A stretch of DNA of 53,742 nt from an uncultured bacterium (GCA_900317935.1 ONIU01000006.1:1-53742), one strand, 5' to 3'. Shown: positions 8,122 to 18,738, counted from the stretch's first letter. The notes: a model not told the origin generated them from the sequence alone. Made by a program: numbers and translations.

Positions 8122-8154
8122 GCTTTGCATTTTCTTTTAAAGCAAACGGTTTCC

Positions 8155-11100
8155 TTATCTTAGCACAGCAAACTTGCCTTTGACCATTTTGGCGTAGGTG
8201 TAGAAAGCACCAGTTCCCAAAGATTTAACGCGATAAATGTAGACTCCATTTGCCATTCTTCTTGGGAAATTCCACCTATAAGTATTCTCCCCTTCTCTGC
8301 CGTCCATCTCAATACTATCAATTTTATGACCAGCAACATCATAAATAGTTATTTTAATACCGGTCGGAAAATTGAGGAAGAATCTGAAACTTATGTGATT
8401 ACCCTTTGCTGGACTTGGGTAAGCAGAGAAATTGATTATTTCAGCTTTTGGGAAATAGCGTATAGAAGCTCTCACACTTCCGTCTGTTTCAGAGACCACC
8501 GTTATCCTTTTCCCGAAAGAAACTTTTAAAACTTTATTAGCAGCGTCTGTAGCTTTTTCACTGAGTTTTACCAGTCCTCTAAATGAATTAGAGTGAGTTC
8601 CGTTTTCCTGTAAATCCATTACAAACCCATTTCTGTCATCATCAGAATAGACCTTGACTTTAGTAGTATCCTGAGTGAGCCAGTTTAGATCTTCTGCATC
8701 AACATCAATATAAAGGCTTGGATTGGAAATATCCCCCACTGCCCTTCTGACATAGTTTTTATCAGAGAAGAACTTTATAGAATTGATTGTTCTTGGTTCT
8801 TCACCAGCTGAATATCGGTAATAGAATATAACTTCGCTGGTTGTCAGCAAAGGAGAGCTTAATCTTACCCATTCGCCAGGATACAGCCCCAGAGAATATG
8901 CCGGCAAATCAGACTTAGTTTCAGCTAGTTTTAAAGCACATCTATAAATCTTTTTGGAATCACCTGCTGGCTGTAATTTTAATTTTTGTGTGGTAGAAGC
9001 ATCTGTTCCGCGAATCAATTCCAGATATATATTATTTTCATCTATATTAGCAGTATTAAAACCAATAACTTCAACATATATTTCTGACAATGAAATTTCA
9101 GTTTCAGTAATCTTGTTTTTAAAAGAATAATCGCTATATAGGCTTATTCCATGACTGCCGCCTGTCAAGAATTCATGATTATAATTGCTTATACTTTGCC
9201 CTAAATAATCAAGCAGACCAGAAATACTCAGTATATGCTTGTTGCCTTCTACCAGACTCTTTTCCGGCCGCCACTGCAATTCTGTATTGTCATTGTTATC
9301 ATTAAGCAGTTTACATGTCACTTCAGATTCTTCAGAGCCTATTTTTACTGCATTTTCAGCAGATTTTATATAGACTTTTCTTGAATAAACGGCTTTAACT
9401 AAAGTATTTTCACTGGTTTCTTCATTTTCTGCCGGACTAATAGAAACAAGATAAGTTTGAGTTGCTATATCAAAGTTCAGAACAGCTTTACCTGCAAAAA
9501 GCAATTCTGCTTTCATTGGAGAAACAAAACTACTGTCTATTGTTGTTGAAGCAACATACAGATTAGAATTCAAAGCAGTTTCATTTATACTTATATCAAC
9601 AGAATGGCTTGCGTCGGACAATCTGACTATTCGGCTTTCTTCAGAATATTTAAGCATATCTGTAGTTGAAGCTACGATACCTAGAAGTCCTCGAACTATT
9701 TCTTTTGTTTCAGAAACTTTCTTTCCATCGCAGGGAGCAAGACCAGTATAAAGTTCTAACTCTGCCAAATTTTCTTTTTTAGTAGAAAGTTTATAGGTAA
9801 AGTCATCAATAGACTGGCCTTCTGCATTCTTTATACTCTTTGCGGATATCAAATAGTTTTGATTGGCCTGCAACAGATTTTCTGGAGTTAGAATAGCTTT
9901 TTTGCCATTATTTGAATATTCACAAGCATAACTTATCTTTTCACCATTGGAGTTTTTAATGGTTACTCCTGCTTCAAAAGCTTCTCTATCCACTTCAGAT
10001 GAGAAATTCATTTCGAGTTTTGAATCAAGATAGAGATTTGCAGAAGCAGAAGCTGGGCTTAAAGAAAGCAATCTAGGTTTATCTCTGACAGTGACTACAA
10101 AAGCGAAGCTGTCATCTACCTGAGGAGTCAGCGTAATTTTGGTTCCAGCCGGTAGATTAACCGGATAAACAATTCTGAATATTCCAGAAGGTGGATTAGT
10201 TTCAATTAGAGTTAAAACGACTCCGTCGTAAGTTCCATCATCGGAATCTAATCTAACAGAAGCTGCTTCATAAGTAGAAAACGAAGGATCTTCTGCAACC
10301 ATCTGTAAATATAGACTTGAATTAGACAAAACAGCAGATGCAGTCGCATTGTAGTTTTCATCAGAATAGTTAGCAAAGCTTGCAAGATTGGTTGGGGGCA
10401 GCGGAGGCGGCTGTGTTGTAAACCTGGTATTCAAAGACGTTCCAAGCTTATTCCCATAAGTATCTTTGACTTCTGACGACAAACGCATTTCATAAAGAGT
10501 AAGAATATCAAAAACAGAATCAGGCTTAAATCTCACCTGCTTGCCAGATGGGCTTAAAGAAAGACTTCCATTAACTTTTGAATTTGTCGCAACTTTATAA
10601 ACGGAGAAATTTGAAGAAATCAATTCAGATTCAGGAATAGGTCGACTAAAAGACCAAGTTGGCCAGGCATCGGCAGGAATACCAATAGAGGCAGAAGCCG
10701 GGTAATATTCCTTCAATACAAAGGGTTCTAAAATGTTTAAATTCAATGCTTTATTCGAAAAGCCTGTTGGTTCAATCTTCAAAGTTTTACCGAAAGAGTT
10801 GGGAACAATCAGCGAGCCTCTGTATTTGCCGGCAGCATATTCGGTTAGAACTGCTGTTTCCGTGATATCTCCATCGGTGTAACTAATCTCCATACTATCT
10901 GTCACGCCAATTTGAGTAAGGTCTACACCGTTTATTTCACAATATATTTGCTGATTGGCTTCAACATCACTTCCGTTAGTGATTTCGCTAGAAAATACAG
11001 CGTCTTTATAAACTTTGAAAGTATTTATACCTTTATCGCGAAGTTTATAATTCAATACAGACAACGGGAAAGCGAGGCCTGAAGAGTCTTTTAGTGCAGA

Positions 11101-14100
11101 AGTCAATGTAAGTGTAAGATTATCATTAGGTTCTGCACTGATAATAGAGACAACAATCTTTTTATCGGCTGGTTTGCTTAAACCATAGTTTATAGTTCCA
11201 CTGCTACTTTCAAGAATAACGGAAGATTTACTTAACGTAGCAGCGTCTATATTATTATTTGTTGTAATTTCAATCTGATTATCAAGATAAAGACCTGTTG
11301 AACCTGAAGCGGGAGCAAAATCAGCATAAGCAGGATAAAAATCTGTTTTAAGCCCAACAGCTTTACTTTCATCTGTTAAAGCGTATACAACAATATAGGA
11401 ATTTTCTATTTCATATAATTCTGCGGTTCCTCTGAATACTCCTGTATTCACTCCAGTTTCTGGAAGGCTTATAGTCCTGCTCTGATTATTTGTGTAATCT
11501 TTTAGGCAGACATTGATATAGTCCAAAGTAGTAGTAGAAGCATCAACAGCTTCAACACTTATGGCTATATCGGAACCAGGCGCTAAAACACTTCCTGAAG
11601 CTAAAAGTGAAGAATAAGAAGTATCAGAATAAACCGTTAAAGAAGTAACTGTTGAAGGCGGAGTTGCAGAATTCTGTGTTGTAAAAGAGAAAGAACTGTC
11701 TGCTGAAGCGTTCCCAGCCGCATCAGTTATGTTTTCAACTATTATCTTATATTCAGTAGAAAAATTTAAAACAGAATCTGGTCTCAAAGTTACTTCGTTG
11801 CTTCCCGCAGTATAAAAAAGAGTTGCAGCTACATTTTCACTATTTGCCTTTTCAATAAGTCTGATATTGCTTGCTATAACGGTCGAAGCTGAAAGTGGTT
11901 CTGAAAAAGTAATTTTTATAACCTGGGCATTAGAAACATTAGAAGAATTATCTGCCGGCAAAACTCCAGTTATAGTAGGCGTTGTCAATATCAGAGTCTT
12001 TGAGACTGAAGGTGTAATATCTGAAGTTACAGTAAAAGCACCATCAGACAAACCTGAGCACTGATAACTACCTCTATATATACCAGTTGCTGCCCCTGTT
12101 TCAGTCAAAGTAACAGATGAACCACCTGTAATAGTAACGCTTGTGCTGTCAACAGTATTTGGAGCAGCATCTGTTCCTTTTGCCTCAATATATAAAATTC
12201 CATTTTTGTAGAAATCCTGATTATCTGCATATTTATATACAGCCGACATCGAAGAGTCTGAATACAGAGCCAACTCTGTTATAGCTGCAGGCGGAGTATC
12301 AGTTCCCTGAGTCTTAAAACTCATATTAAGAGGCCCCTTTATAGGGTTGCCCGTGATATCTTTTAATCCTGATGTGCCATAAACAGCTTTTAACGTTATC
12401 GTAGAAGCAAAAGGCAGATTGCTCGATGGCGTAATCGTTATAGTCTTCTTATCAGCAGAAACAGTCTTAGAATAAGCTAATGAAGTAGCACCTGAAGCCA
12501 ATGTTAAAGAAGTGTTTGTTATTGAAGTTTCATCTAATTCTCCAGAAAAAGCCAAAACTATAGGAGAGTCTACATAGACATTAATTGCATTTGGTGCGGG
12601 AATATTTCCACCAACAGCATTAACTACTGAATTTGAAAGCTGAGGGAAAAGAGTTTTCAACTCTGCTTTAACAGTATTTTTCTGAGTAGAAGCAAAACGA
12701 ATCTCATTAATATCAGCAGCAGGAACTGTTGACGGGAAAGCGTATAGATTAAGCCCAGACAAGTCATAAGAGCCTGTAAATAAACCACCAGAATTTGAGG
12801 CAGTTTCATATAAAAGAATATTACGAACAGCTGCTCCATTCAAAGAAAGAGAAATAGTCGCAACGTCAAGAGTCTGAGTAGCCCCATCAACAGCATTTAA
12901 CTTGAAATAAACTTTTGTGTTGGCATTAACTTTTTCGCTACTTCCAAATGCATTAAGCATAGTTCCATCACGATACAAAGTTAGACTTAGTATATCTGAT
13001 GGATCGGTATGAGCCGGCTGAGTCGTAAAAGTATAAGAATAAACAGAAGCTAGATGATTGCCCGAAAAATCCGTTATTCCAGTTCTTACTTCTACTCTGT
13101 AATTGCTCTGTGTTTTTAATCCTTGAGAAACATCAACAATAATTTTATTGCCGGAATTGGAAAGCGTATAATTGGCTGCTGAACCGTTACAGGTTACAAC
13201 AATATTTGTGCTGTTAATAGTCGAAGGCAATATTTCTTCAGAAAAAACAATCTGAGGCTTAGAATCAATAGTTACATTGACTGCCCCATTTGCTGGGAAA
13301 CTTTGAGTTATAGTTGGAGCAGTATTGTCTCTTGTTGAAAAATAATATGACAAAGGCACCAATTGCATATTCCCGGCTTTATCTAAAATATTGCTAACTC
13401 TGACCAGATAGTTTTTTTCAGAACTTAGAGCAGAAGACGGGGTTATAAGTATCTTTTTATTTGTGTTATCATAAGAAACAGAAGCATTAACTTTCACAGA
13501 CTGCTGCCATAGAGTGACATTTGTGGTCGTTACGCTTGTTGAATCCAGTTCTTCGCTCGAAGAAACTTCAATTCTACTTATACTTGCAGGTTCCAGTCCT
13601 ATAGCTCCAGATGCCGGAGAAGCCGGGCTCAATACCGGATAAGTTACTTTTAAATTTAATTTTTTGGATGAATCTATCGTTTCAAAAGCCCAATTTGAAT
13701 CAATGTTTGATGGAGCCGCCATCTGATATTCACCATAAAAATAAGTGCTGCTGGCTGTTTTTTGGACAAAATTCAATGTTGCAACAAGGCTACCGTTTCT
13801 TTTAACATTAACTGTTGTCGTATCAATGGTATTAAATGCTGGATCATAAGCATTTAACCGCAAATATAGTTTTTTATCAGCTTTTACATCACTGCCGTCA
13901 GTAATCTGACTAGTATAATTAGAGTCAAAGAAAGCTTCCAATTTTATAACTCCATCTGGGTCTAACGGAGTAGTAACCTGTTGTGTTTTAAAATTAAGAG
14001 TTTCGTTCTTGTAAATCTGTGTTCCAACAGCATCAATAACATCGCTGGCAATAGTTATTATATAGCTGGAATTAAACTTCAAATCAGTATTTGGCTTAAA

Positions 14101-15729
14101 GACAAATCTGCCAGAAGTGCTGGCAACATTTGTCAAAGGAATCTGAGCATTAGTTCCTGATTCAATCAGCTTGACAGAGGCAGATAATTCAGCTGGATAA
14201 GAAGCGGTATTCATCGTCTTATCGAAACCAACAGCAAAGAAACAATGACTGGAACTTGCTATTACGGCTTTATCGCCCACAACATTAAAACTATTGTTAA
14301 AAGGTCTGACTCCGCCTAAAAATTCAGAATTTACACATCTAGCATAAGTGTTTGCTGGAACCATTTCAGCAAAATCAACCTGCGCAGAAACAGAGGTATT
14401 AAGCCTTGGAGGACCTTCTAAATGCAGCTTCTTTTTTGAAGCCTGCCAGGAACATTTTTGCGGATATTCTAAAAGGCGATAATAAAAATCTATGAATTTA
14501 AAGCTAGAACAGCAGATACAGCCAGAGTAATAATTTCCATTTTCAAAATATTGGAAAGCAGCGGCAAATTTTGCCTTAGGAATCGAGCCGCTATCTGGAA
14601 GAATCTGAGTAATTACAGGATGGTCTCCGCAAATACAATAGTTTCTGATGCTGTCGTCATCACTAACGGTAAAACTAGTCTCGAAGTTATTGTAACTTCC
14701 AGCGTAAATAGATGCGTAAGCAGCATTTGAATAGTTTACATTACAGATATCATATTCCGAATTGGAAAAAGTAAACTTAGTATGAGAATCTGGCTGAAAA
14801 GCACCTGTTTTATAACAAGCCTTGCTGCCGCTTATCCACCCCAAATAAATTACTCCCGTTCTAGGATTTTGGCTGATAGCAATCTGAGCACCGCTTATAG
14901 TATTATTTACGCTAATTCCAGTAGTAATAGTATATGAATTAGGAGTTCCTGCCTTAAAAGAAATAATGTTTATACTATTTGCTGAAGTAGGATAAGCAAT
15001 AACTATATACTCATCATTTCCGTCTTTCATTAAGCAGCCGGAAACTCCCCAATCTTCTGAAATCTGCGATCCCTCTATAGAAGTTTCGGCAGACCAGCTT
15101 GTAGTAAAGTATTTCATCCTTATAACCGGATCAGAATTTGTTGGTTTGTATGTCCAGATACAATAAGCGCGACTAGTAGCTATAACTGTAGCAAAAGCCT
15201 TAAAGCTAGCCTCATTAGAAACTTCGCTTGTCATATTGTTATAGCAGTTAACGAATCCTGCCTTCGAATCAGAGATTCCATAAAGCAACTTTACGCTTCC
15301 TACAGGCAAACCACATACAAGAAACTTGTTTCTATATGTGGATTCTGCAAAATTGCTTGGGAACTGGCTAATCTGTGTATAGTTTTTGTAGTTGATAGAA
15401 ACCTGCTGATGATTAACAAATCTGTTCCAATCATTAACAGGATAACCAGAATCCCACTGAGGAAAATCAACTGTATATGGGGGTACTGGAGTTACTTCAG
15501 ATGCTATTCCAGTGGTATCAAAAGTAACTTTACTTGGGTATATATATTTTCTGCTGTTAAGCGGAGAAATGTCAAAACTAAAAGAAGAAACTGTTCTTTG
15601 AGTAGCAGTCAAGCTTACAGTCTCAGTTACAGCACCATATACAGGTGCAAGGAAAAATATCCCTACTATTAATATAGTGACTAGGGAAAATTTCCCATAT
15701 TTATTTATGTTCAGTTTCCTAAATTTCAT
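8155..15729 (-). CDS. Giant secreted Ig-like repeat protein with C-terminal FlgD/Por-type sorting-like domain
   Basis: 2524 aa. A signal peptide (residues 14-32, VTILIVGIFFLAPVYG) leads to an extracellular N-terminal region of ~450 residues with many Cys and Tyr. From about 520 on there are roughly nine SbsA-type Ig-like domains (PASGAxGL... IxFSExL... SVxxTNVxL... DxAGN... FTTQ). They alternate with a second ~100-residue repeat that starts LxLYSDxxY, includes ETGxxTGVFRGSY and has no name I can give. The last ~85 residues (YPSPAKGN...ITIYDVAGHKIDSIEM...MANGVYIYRV) match FlgD-Ig/Por-secretion-type C-terminal domains. A role as a cell-surface or secreted adhesin/stalk is inferred. The ATG follows a poly-A stretch without a clear ribosome binding site. 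Confidence 0.93.
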   Translation of the reverse strand: MKFRKLNINKYGKFSLVTILIVGIFFLAPVYGAVTETVSLTATQRTVSSFSFDISPLNSRKYIYPSKVTFDTTGIASEVTPVPPYTVDFPQWDSGYPVNDWNRFVNHQQVSINYKNYTQISQFPSNFAESTYRNKFLVCGLPVGSVKLLYGISDSKAGFVNCYNNMTSEVSNEASFKAFATVIATSRAYCIWTYKPTNSDPVIRMKYFTTSWSAETSIEGSQISEDWGVSGCLMKDGNDEYIVIAYPTSANSINIISFKAGTPNSYTITTGISVNNTISGAQIAISQNPRTGVIYLGWISGSKACYKTGAFQPDSHTKFTFSNSEYDICNVNYSNAAYASIYAGSYNNFETSFTVSDDDSIRNYCICGDHPVITQILPDSGSIPKAKFAAAFQYFENGNYYSGCICCSSFKFIDFYYRLLEYPQKCSWQASKKKLHLEGPPRLNTSVSAQVDFAEMVPANTYARCVNSEFLGGVRPFNNSFNVVGDKAVIASSSHCFFAVGFDKTMNTASYPAELSASVKLIESGTNAQIPLTNVASTSGRFVFKPNTDLKFNSSYIITIASDVIDAVGTQIYKNETLNFKTQQVTTPLDPDGVIKLEAFFDSNYTSQITDGSDVKADKKLYLRLNAYDPAFNTIDTTTVNVKRNGSLVATLNFVQKTASSTYFYGEYQMAAPSNIDSNWAFETIDSSKKLNLKVTYPVLSPASPASGAIGLEPASISRIEVSSSEELDSTSVTTTNVTLWQQSVKVNASVSYDNTNKKILITPSSALSSEKNYLVRVSNILDKAGNMQLVPLSYYFSTRDNTAPTITQSFPANGAVNVTIDSKPQIVFSEEILPSTINSTNIVVTCNGSAANYTLSNSGNKIIVDVSQGLKTQSNYRVEVRTGITDFSGNHLASVYSYTFTTQPAHTDPSDILSLTLYRDGTMLNAFGSSEKVNANTKVYFKLNAVDGATQTLDVATISLSLNGAAVRNILLYETASNSGGLFTGSYDLSGLNLYAFPSTVPAADINEIRFASTQKNTVKAELKTLFPQLSNSVVNAVGGNIPAPNAINVYVDSPIVLAFSGELDETSITNTSLTLASGATSLAYSKTVSADKKTITITPSSNLPFASTITLKAVYGTSGLKDITGNPIKGPLNMSFKTQGTDTPPAAITELALYSDSSMSAVYKYADNQDFYKNGILYIEAKGTDAAPNTVDSTSVTITGGSSVTLTETGAATGIYRGSYQCSGLSDGAFTVTSDITPSVSKTLILTTPTITGVLPADNSSNVSNAQVIKITFSEPLSASTVIASNIRLIEKANSENVAATLFYTAGSNEVTLRPDSVLNFSTEYKIIVENITDAAGNASADSSFSFTTQNSATPPSTVTSLTVYSDTSYSSLLASGSVLAPGSDIAISVEAVDASTTTLDYINVCLKDYTNNQSRTISLPETGVNTGVFRGTAELYEIENSYIVVYALTDESKAVGLKTDFYPAYADFAPASGSTGLYLDNQIEITTNNNIDAATLSKSSVILESSSGTINYGLSKPADKKIVVSIISAEPNDNLTLTLTSALKDSSGLAFPLSVLNYKLRDKGINTFKVYKDAVFSSEITNGSDVEANQQIYCEINGVDLTQIGVTDSMEISYTDGDITETAVLTEYAAGKYRGSLIVPNSFGKTLKIEPTGFSNKALNLNILEPFVLKEYYPASASIGIPADAWPTWSFSRPIPESELISSNFSVYKVATNSKVNGSLSLSPSGKQVRFKPDSVFDILTLYEMRLSSEVKDTYGNKLGTSLNTRFTTQPPPLPPTNLASFANYSDENYNATASAVLSNSSLYLQMVAEDPSFSTYEAASVRLDSDDGTYDGVVLTLIETNPPSGIFRIVYPVNLPAGTKITLTPQVDDSFAFVVTVRDKPRLLSLSPASASANLYLDSKLEMNFSSEVDREAFEAGVTIKNSNGEKISYACEYSNNGKKAILTPENLLQANQNYLISAKSIKNAEGQSIDDFTYKLSTKKENLAELELYTGLAPCDGKKVSETKEIVRGLLGIVASTTDMLKYSEESRIVRLSDASHSVDISINETALNSNLYVASTTIDSSFVSPMKAELLFAGKAVLNFDIATQTYLVSISPAENEETSENTLVKAVYSRKVYIKSAENAVKIGSEESEVTCKLLNDNNDNTELQWRPEKSLVEGNKHILSISGLLDYLGQSISNYNHEFLTGGSHGISLYSDYSFKNKITETEISLSEIYVEVIGFNTANIDENNIYLELIRGTDASTTQKLKLQPAGDSKKIYRCALKLAETKSDLPAYSLGLYPGEWVRLSSPLLTTSEVIFYYRYSAGEEPRTINSIKFFSDKNYVRRAVGDISNPSLYIDVDAEDLNWLTQDTTKVKVYSDDDRNGFVMDLQENGTHSNSFRGLVKLSEKATDAANKVLKVSFGKRITVVSETDGSVRASIRYFPKAEIINFSAYPSPAKGNHISFRFFLNFPTGIKITIYDVAGHKIDSIEMDGREGENTYRWNFPRRMANGVYIYRVKSLGTGAFYTYAKMVKGKFAVLR

Positions 15730-15747
15730 TTTTTTTAATATATAATA

Positions 15748-15847
15748 CTCCCCTTTATAAGGGGAGAAGTCGAGCTTTAGCGAGACAGAGAGGTTTTTAA
15801 AATTTCCCAGTCATGCTATACATGACATCCCCCTTTAAAAAAGGGAG
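15748..15847. repeat. Palindromic element with three hairpins
   Basis: Hairpins CTCCCC/GGGGAG (15748-15766), GTCATG/CATGAC around CTATA, and CCCCCTTT with AAAGGG ending near 15846, joined by a GTCGAGC...GCGAGAC stretch. It resembles, in layout only, the elements at 37193 and 40244. It occupies the divergent gap between the giant protein and the lipoprotein gene. Confidence 0.6.
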
Positions 15848-15976
15848 CAAATTATGACTCTATCAAAGTTTTTACCATATCAGAGAATCTTCTTTTTTCG
15901 CTTTAATAATATTTATTGCTTGTTTCCTTTCCCTTCTTTTACAAATAATAACACAAATTTTTAAAAGGTACAATTC

Positions 15977-16005
15977 TTGCTTGAATACTTATGAGTCAAT
16001 ATTTT
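15977..16005 (+). promoter_or_regulatory. Possible promoter of the lipoprotein gene
   Basis: TTGCTT (15977-15982), 17-bp spacer, TATTTT (16000-16005), 25 bp before the ATG. Matches are partial. Confidence 0.4.
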
Positions 16006-16030
16006 CTTTTCACACGAGGAGTACACAATT

Positions 16031-17542
16031 ATGAAACGGAATTTATTTCTAGCTGTATTTCTGGCTATTTTTGCCTCAATGCTAGTCGGCTGCGGAGGAG
16101 GAGGCGGTTCTTCCAATCCTGTAGGCAACAATATTGTTAATTCCTCAAATGCTAACTCTAACTTTGTTAGAGCAAATATTGGCTCCCCAGTTGTTAAGAG
16201 AAAATTTTCTTTCGCTAAAAATTCCTGCAATATAGTTCAAAGATTCAGAGAAGGTATTCGTGCTGCTGCAGCTCGTATCAGACTTGAACTTCTTTCTGAT
16301 TCCAATAATGAAGATATTACTATGACCATTAATTCTATGATGGTTAAGAGTGTAAGCGGTCAGAAATATACTTTTAATGAACAGGCAGAAGTTCAGCTAA
16401 ATGGCAACAGTTTATCTGCTCTATTAGCTCAGAAAGAACTTCCAGAAGGAAAATACAACTACATTGAATTTAAAGTTGATTCTGCTTCTATTATGGAAAA
16501 TGGCGAAGAATATGGTGTTCACATTCCATTTGATAAACTCCGCCTAACTGGTAATTTCGAGCTTAAAGACGGTTATGAAACAACTTTATCAATTCTTTTC
16601 AGCCATAAACTTATAATTAATGCTCAAAAAAATTACAACAGAGCACTTGAACTTCAGTATTTTATTGCAAGAACTGCTTATTTGTTGGCTAAAGCTGCCT
16701 ATGAAGATCATCCAAATGCATTAAATAAAACAATAATGAATGCAGCAAAAATAGCAATGGATAACGCTAAAAATGCAATGTCAAATAAATATACTCTTGT
16801 TCCAACAGTTAAATTGGGTTGTAAGTTAACTCCTATTCCGATACCAGAAGTTACAGACGGTGATGTAACAGGTGTTGTAGCCAGCCTTGTTGATGGAACA
16901 CCTCTCAGCAATATAACTGTTTCTTTGGAAGGCTTGAGAAGTTCAACTGTTACTGACGCAAATGGTAAATTTACTTTCAATAATATTCCTGTTGGCACAT
17001 ATAATCTTGTTGCAACAAACAATGACTATATTGAATCTACATGTTCAGTAGAAATTAATGCTGGTCAGGTTTCTACAGTTCAACTTCAGATGAATCCAGC
17101 AATAATAAGAAGTACAGTCGGTGAAACAGGCTGGTTCTCAGAATTCTATCCATTAGCTGATATTAACGGTATTTTCGGTGAAGTTGGCGTTGAAACCCCA
17201 ATCAGAATAGATTTTGTAAGCATGGCCTTTACAAAAGCTGAAATTAAATTTAATGCCAAAGTAGATGAAAATGGTTCTACAAGATTTAATGCATTTCTTG
17301 CTACAGATCAGCAAGTCAGTGCAGAAGGCCAGATTGGCAACTGGTGGGCTGGTAACACATGCAACAGAGGAATCAATCTTGGTAATTTCTTAGCAACAAG
17401 CGACAATGGTTACAATTATACAATAGATATTACAGAACAATTAAAAGCTAATCCAAGTAATATTTATTACTTTGCAGCTGAAAACTTAGATATAGTTGAT
17501 ATAAAACTTAGTGATATTCAAATAACTGTTTATTACAAGTAA
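16031..17542 (+). CDS. Lipoprotein with DUF4382-like, carboxypeptidase-regulatory-like and CBM-like domains
   Basis: 503 aa. A signal peptide ends in a lipobox (SMLVGC, Cys at 21), followed by a Gly-rich linker, so the protein should be membrane-anchored outside the cytoplasm. The first domain (about 75-200; IEFKVDSASIMENGEEY) looks DUF4382-like. A helical Ala/Asn-rich stretch follows. About 275-360 is a carboxypeptidase-regulatory-type beta sandwich (GDVTGVVASLVDGTPLSNIT... TDANGKFTFNNIPVGTYNL). The C-terminal ~140 residues resemble a carbohydrate-binding-like beta domain. GAGGAG lies about 10 nt before the ATG. It is monocistronic, between the giant surface protein (divergent) and the dcw cluster. 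Probable polymer-binding surface lipoprotein. Confidence 0.82.
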   Translation: MKRNLFLAVFLAIFASMLVGCGGGGGSSNPVGNNIVNSSNANSNFVRANIGSPVVKRKFSFAKNSCNIVQRFREGIRAAAARIRLELLSDSNNEDITMTINSMMVKSVSGQKYTFNEQAEVQLNGNSLSALLAQKELPEGKYNYIEFKVDSASIMENGEEYGVHIPFDKLRLTGNFELKDGYETTLSILFSHKLIINAQKNYNRALELQYFIARTAYLLAKAAYEDHPNALNKTIMNAAKIAMDNAKNAMSNKYTLVPTVKLGCKLTPIPIPEVTDGDVTGVVASLVDGTPLSNITVSLEGLRSSTVTDANGKFTFNNIPVGTYNLVATNNDYIESTCSVEINAGQVSTVQLQMNPAIIRSTVGETGWFSEFYPLADINGIFGEVGVETPIRIDFVSMAFTKAEIKFNAKVDENGSTRFNAFLATDQQVSAEGQIGNWWAGNTCNRGINLGNFLATSDNGYNYTIDITEQLKANPSNIYYFAAENLDIVDIKLSDIQITVYYK

Positions 17543-17576
17543 GAAATCAACTAATTGACATAACATCCCAAATTCC

Positions 17577-17608
17577 TTCCCCGATTAAACCAATCGGGGA
17601 AATTTTTT
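17577..17608 (+). terminator. Terminator after the lipoprotein gene
   Basis: TTCCCCGATT/AATCGGGGAA stem with a five-base loop, followed by a T tract at 17602-17608. The minus strand lacks a good T tract, so this mainly serves the plus-strand gene. Confidence 0.88.
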
Positions 17609-17611
17609 CAT

Positions 17612-18694
17612 TTAGCCGATAGCTATACGCTTAGCACAGAAAATAGTCAAAGCAACTAATGCAAGCATAATACCTATTGTCCAGAATCTAATAACAACCT
17701 TTTCTTCTGGCCAACCACAAAGTTCAAAGTGATGGTGAATCGGGCTCATCTTAAATATACGCTTACCATGGGTAAGTTTAAAATAACTTACCTGCATAAT
17801 AACAGAAAGAGCTTCACAAACAAAAACCCCGCCTGCAATAGCAAGATAAAATTCAGTCTTGCTTGCTAAAGCTATAGCGCCTATTGCACCACCCAAAGCC
17901 AAAGAACCGGTATCACCCATAAAAACAGCGGCTGGATGAGAATTGTGCCATAAGAAGCCTAAACAGCCACCAATCATTGAAGCACATATAATAGTCAATT
18001 CCCCAGACCCGTTAATAAAAGCTACGCCTAGGTGCTTTGCAAAAATAACATGACCGCAGACATAAGTAATTAGCAAAAATGGAGTAATAGCAACCGTTAC
18101 TGTGCCAGCGGCAAGACCATCAAGACCATCAGTCAGATTAACAGCATTAGTGCAGCCAACAATTACAAATAAAGCGGCTGGAATATAAAACCAGCTTAAA
18201 TCCAAGTAGCCCAACACAGGAATTTGAACAGCCGAAGAAGGTATGGCAATTCCTAATGATGGCATTTCAAATTTTAATCCAGGATACATTTTTATGAATA
18301 AAGCTGCTCCAACCCCGATTAAAATCTGAAAAACAAGTTTTTGTCTAGGAGTTAACCCTAAAGAGCGCGCATTAACAACCTTAGTGATATCGTCAAAAAA
18401 GCCGATAAGTCCCATTCCAACAGTAACAGCAACAGCGAACCAAACATATGGATTGAGCTTGGCCCATAATAGAGTAGTAACCAATAATGGAATCAGAATT
18501 ATTATTCCGCCCATAGTTGGAATACCAGCTTTTTTAAGATGTTCTTTAACACCTTCTTCACGTATTGTCTGGCCTATCTGACGCGACTTCAGGTTTTTAA
18601 TAACCCTTGGAGCAATAATCATTGCCAACAAAAATGAAGTTACGATTGAAAAGATTATTCGAATCGATAAAGGGTCAAAAATAGAACTAAACAA
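17612..18694 (-). CDS. mraY: Phospho-N-acetylmuramoyl-pentapeptide transferase
   Basis: 360 aa integral membrane enzyme that transfers phospho-MurNAc-pentapeptide to undecaprenyl phosphate, making lipid I. About ten hydrophobic helices are visible. Family motifs are complete: GFFDDITKV (paired catalytic Asp), NLTDGLDGLAAG, FMGDTGSLALGG and PIHHHFELCGW. It starts with TTG at 18694; GGAGG is 7 nt upstream, and no ATG fits. It is the last gene of the dcw run, 67 bp after murF, and that gap holds a hairpin covering its ribosome binding site. Confidence 0.98.
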   Translation of the reverse strand: MFSSIFDPLSIRIIFSIVTSFLLAMIIAPRVIKNLKSRQIGQTIREEGVKEHLKKAGIPTMGGIIILIPLLVTTLLWAKLNPYVWFAVAVTVGMGLIGFFDDITKVVNARSLGLTPRQKLVFQILIGVGAALFIKMYPGLKFEMPSLGIAIPSSAVQIPVLGYLDLSWFYIPAALFVIVGCTNAVNLTDGLDGLAAGTVTVAITPFLLITYVCGHVIFAKHLGVAFINGSGELTIICASMIGGCLGFLWHNSHPAAVFMGDTGSLALGGAIGAIALASKTEFYLAIAGGVFVCEALSVIMQVSYFKLTHGKRIFKMSPIHHHFELCGWPEEKVVIRFWTIGIMLALVALTIFCAKRIAIG

Positions 18695-18701
18695 AATGAA
18701 A

Positions 18702-18738
18702 CCTCCGTTACGCTATACAAGATGTACTGTAACGAAGG
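18702..18738 (-). promoter_or_regulatory. Hairpin sequestering the mraY ribosome binding site
   Basis: On the minus strand CCTTCGTTAC (18738-18729) pairs over all ten bases with GTAACGGAGG (18711-18702), one pair being G-U; the loop is 17 nt. The 3' arm contains the GGAGG of mraY. Folding would hide it. Function is inferred. Confidence 0.6.
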
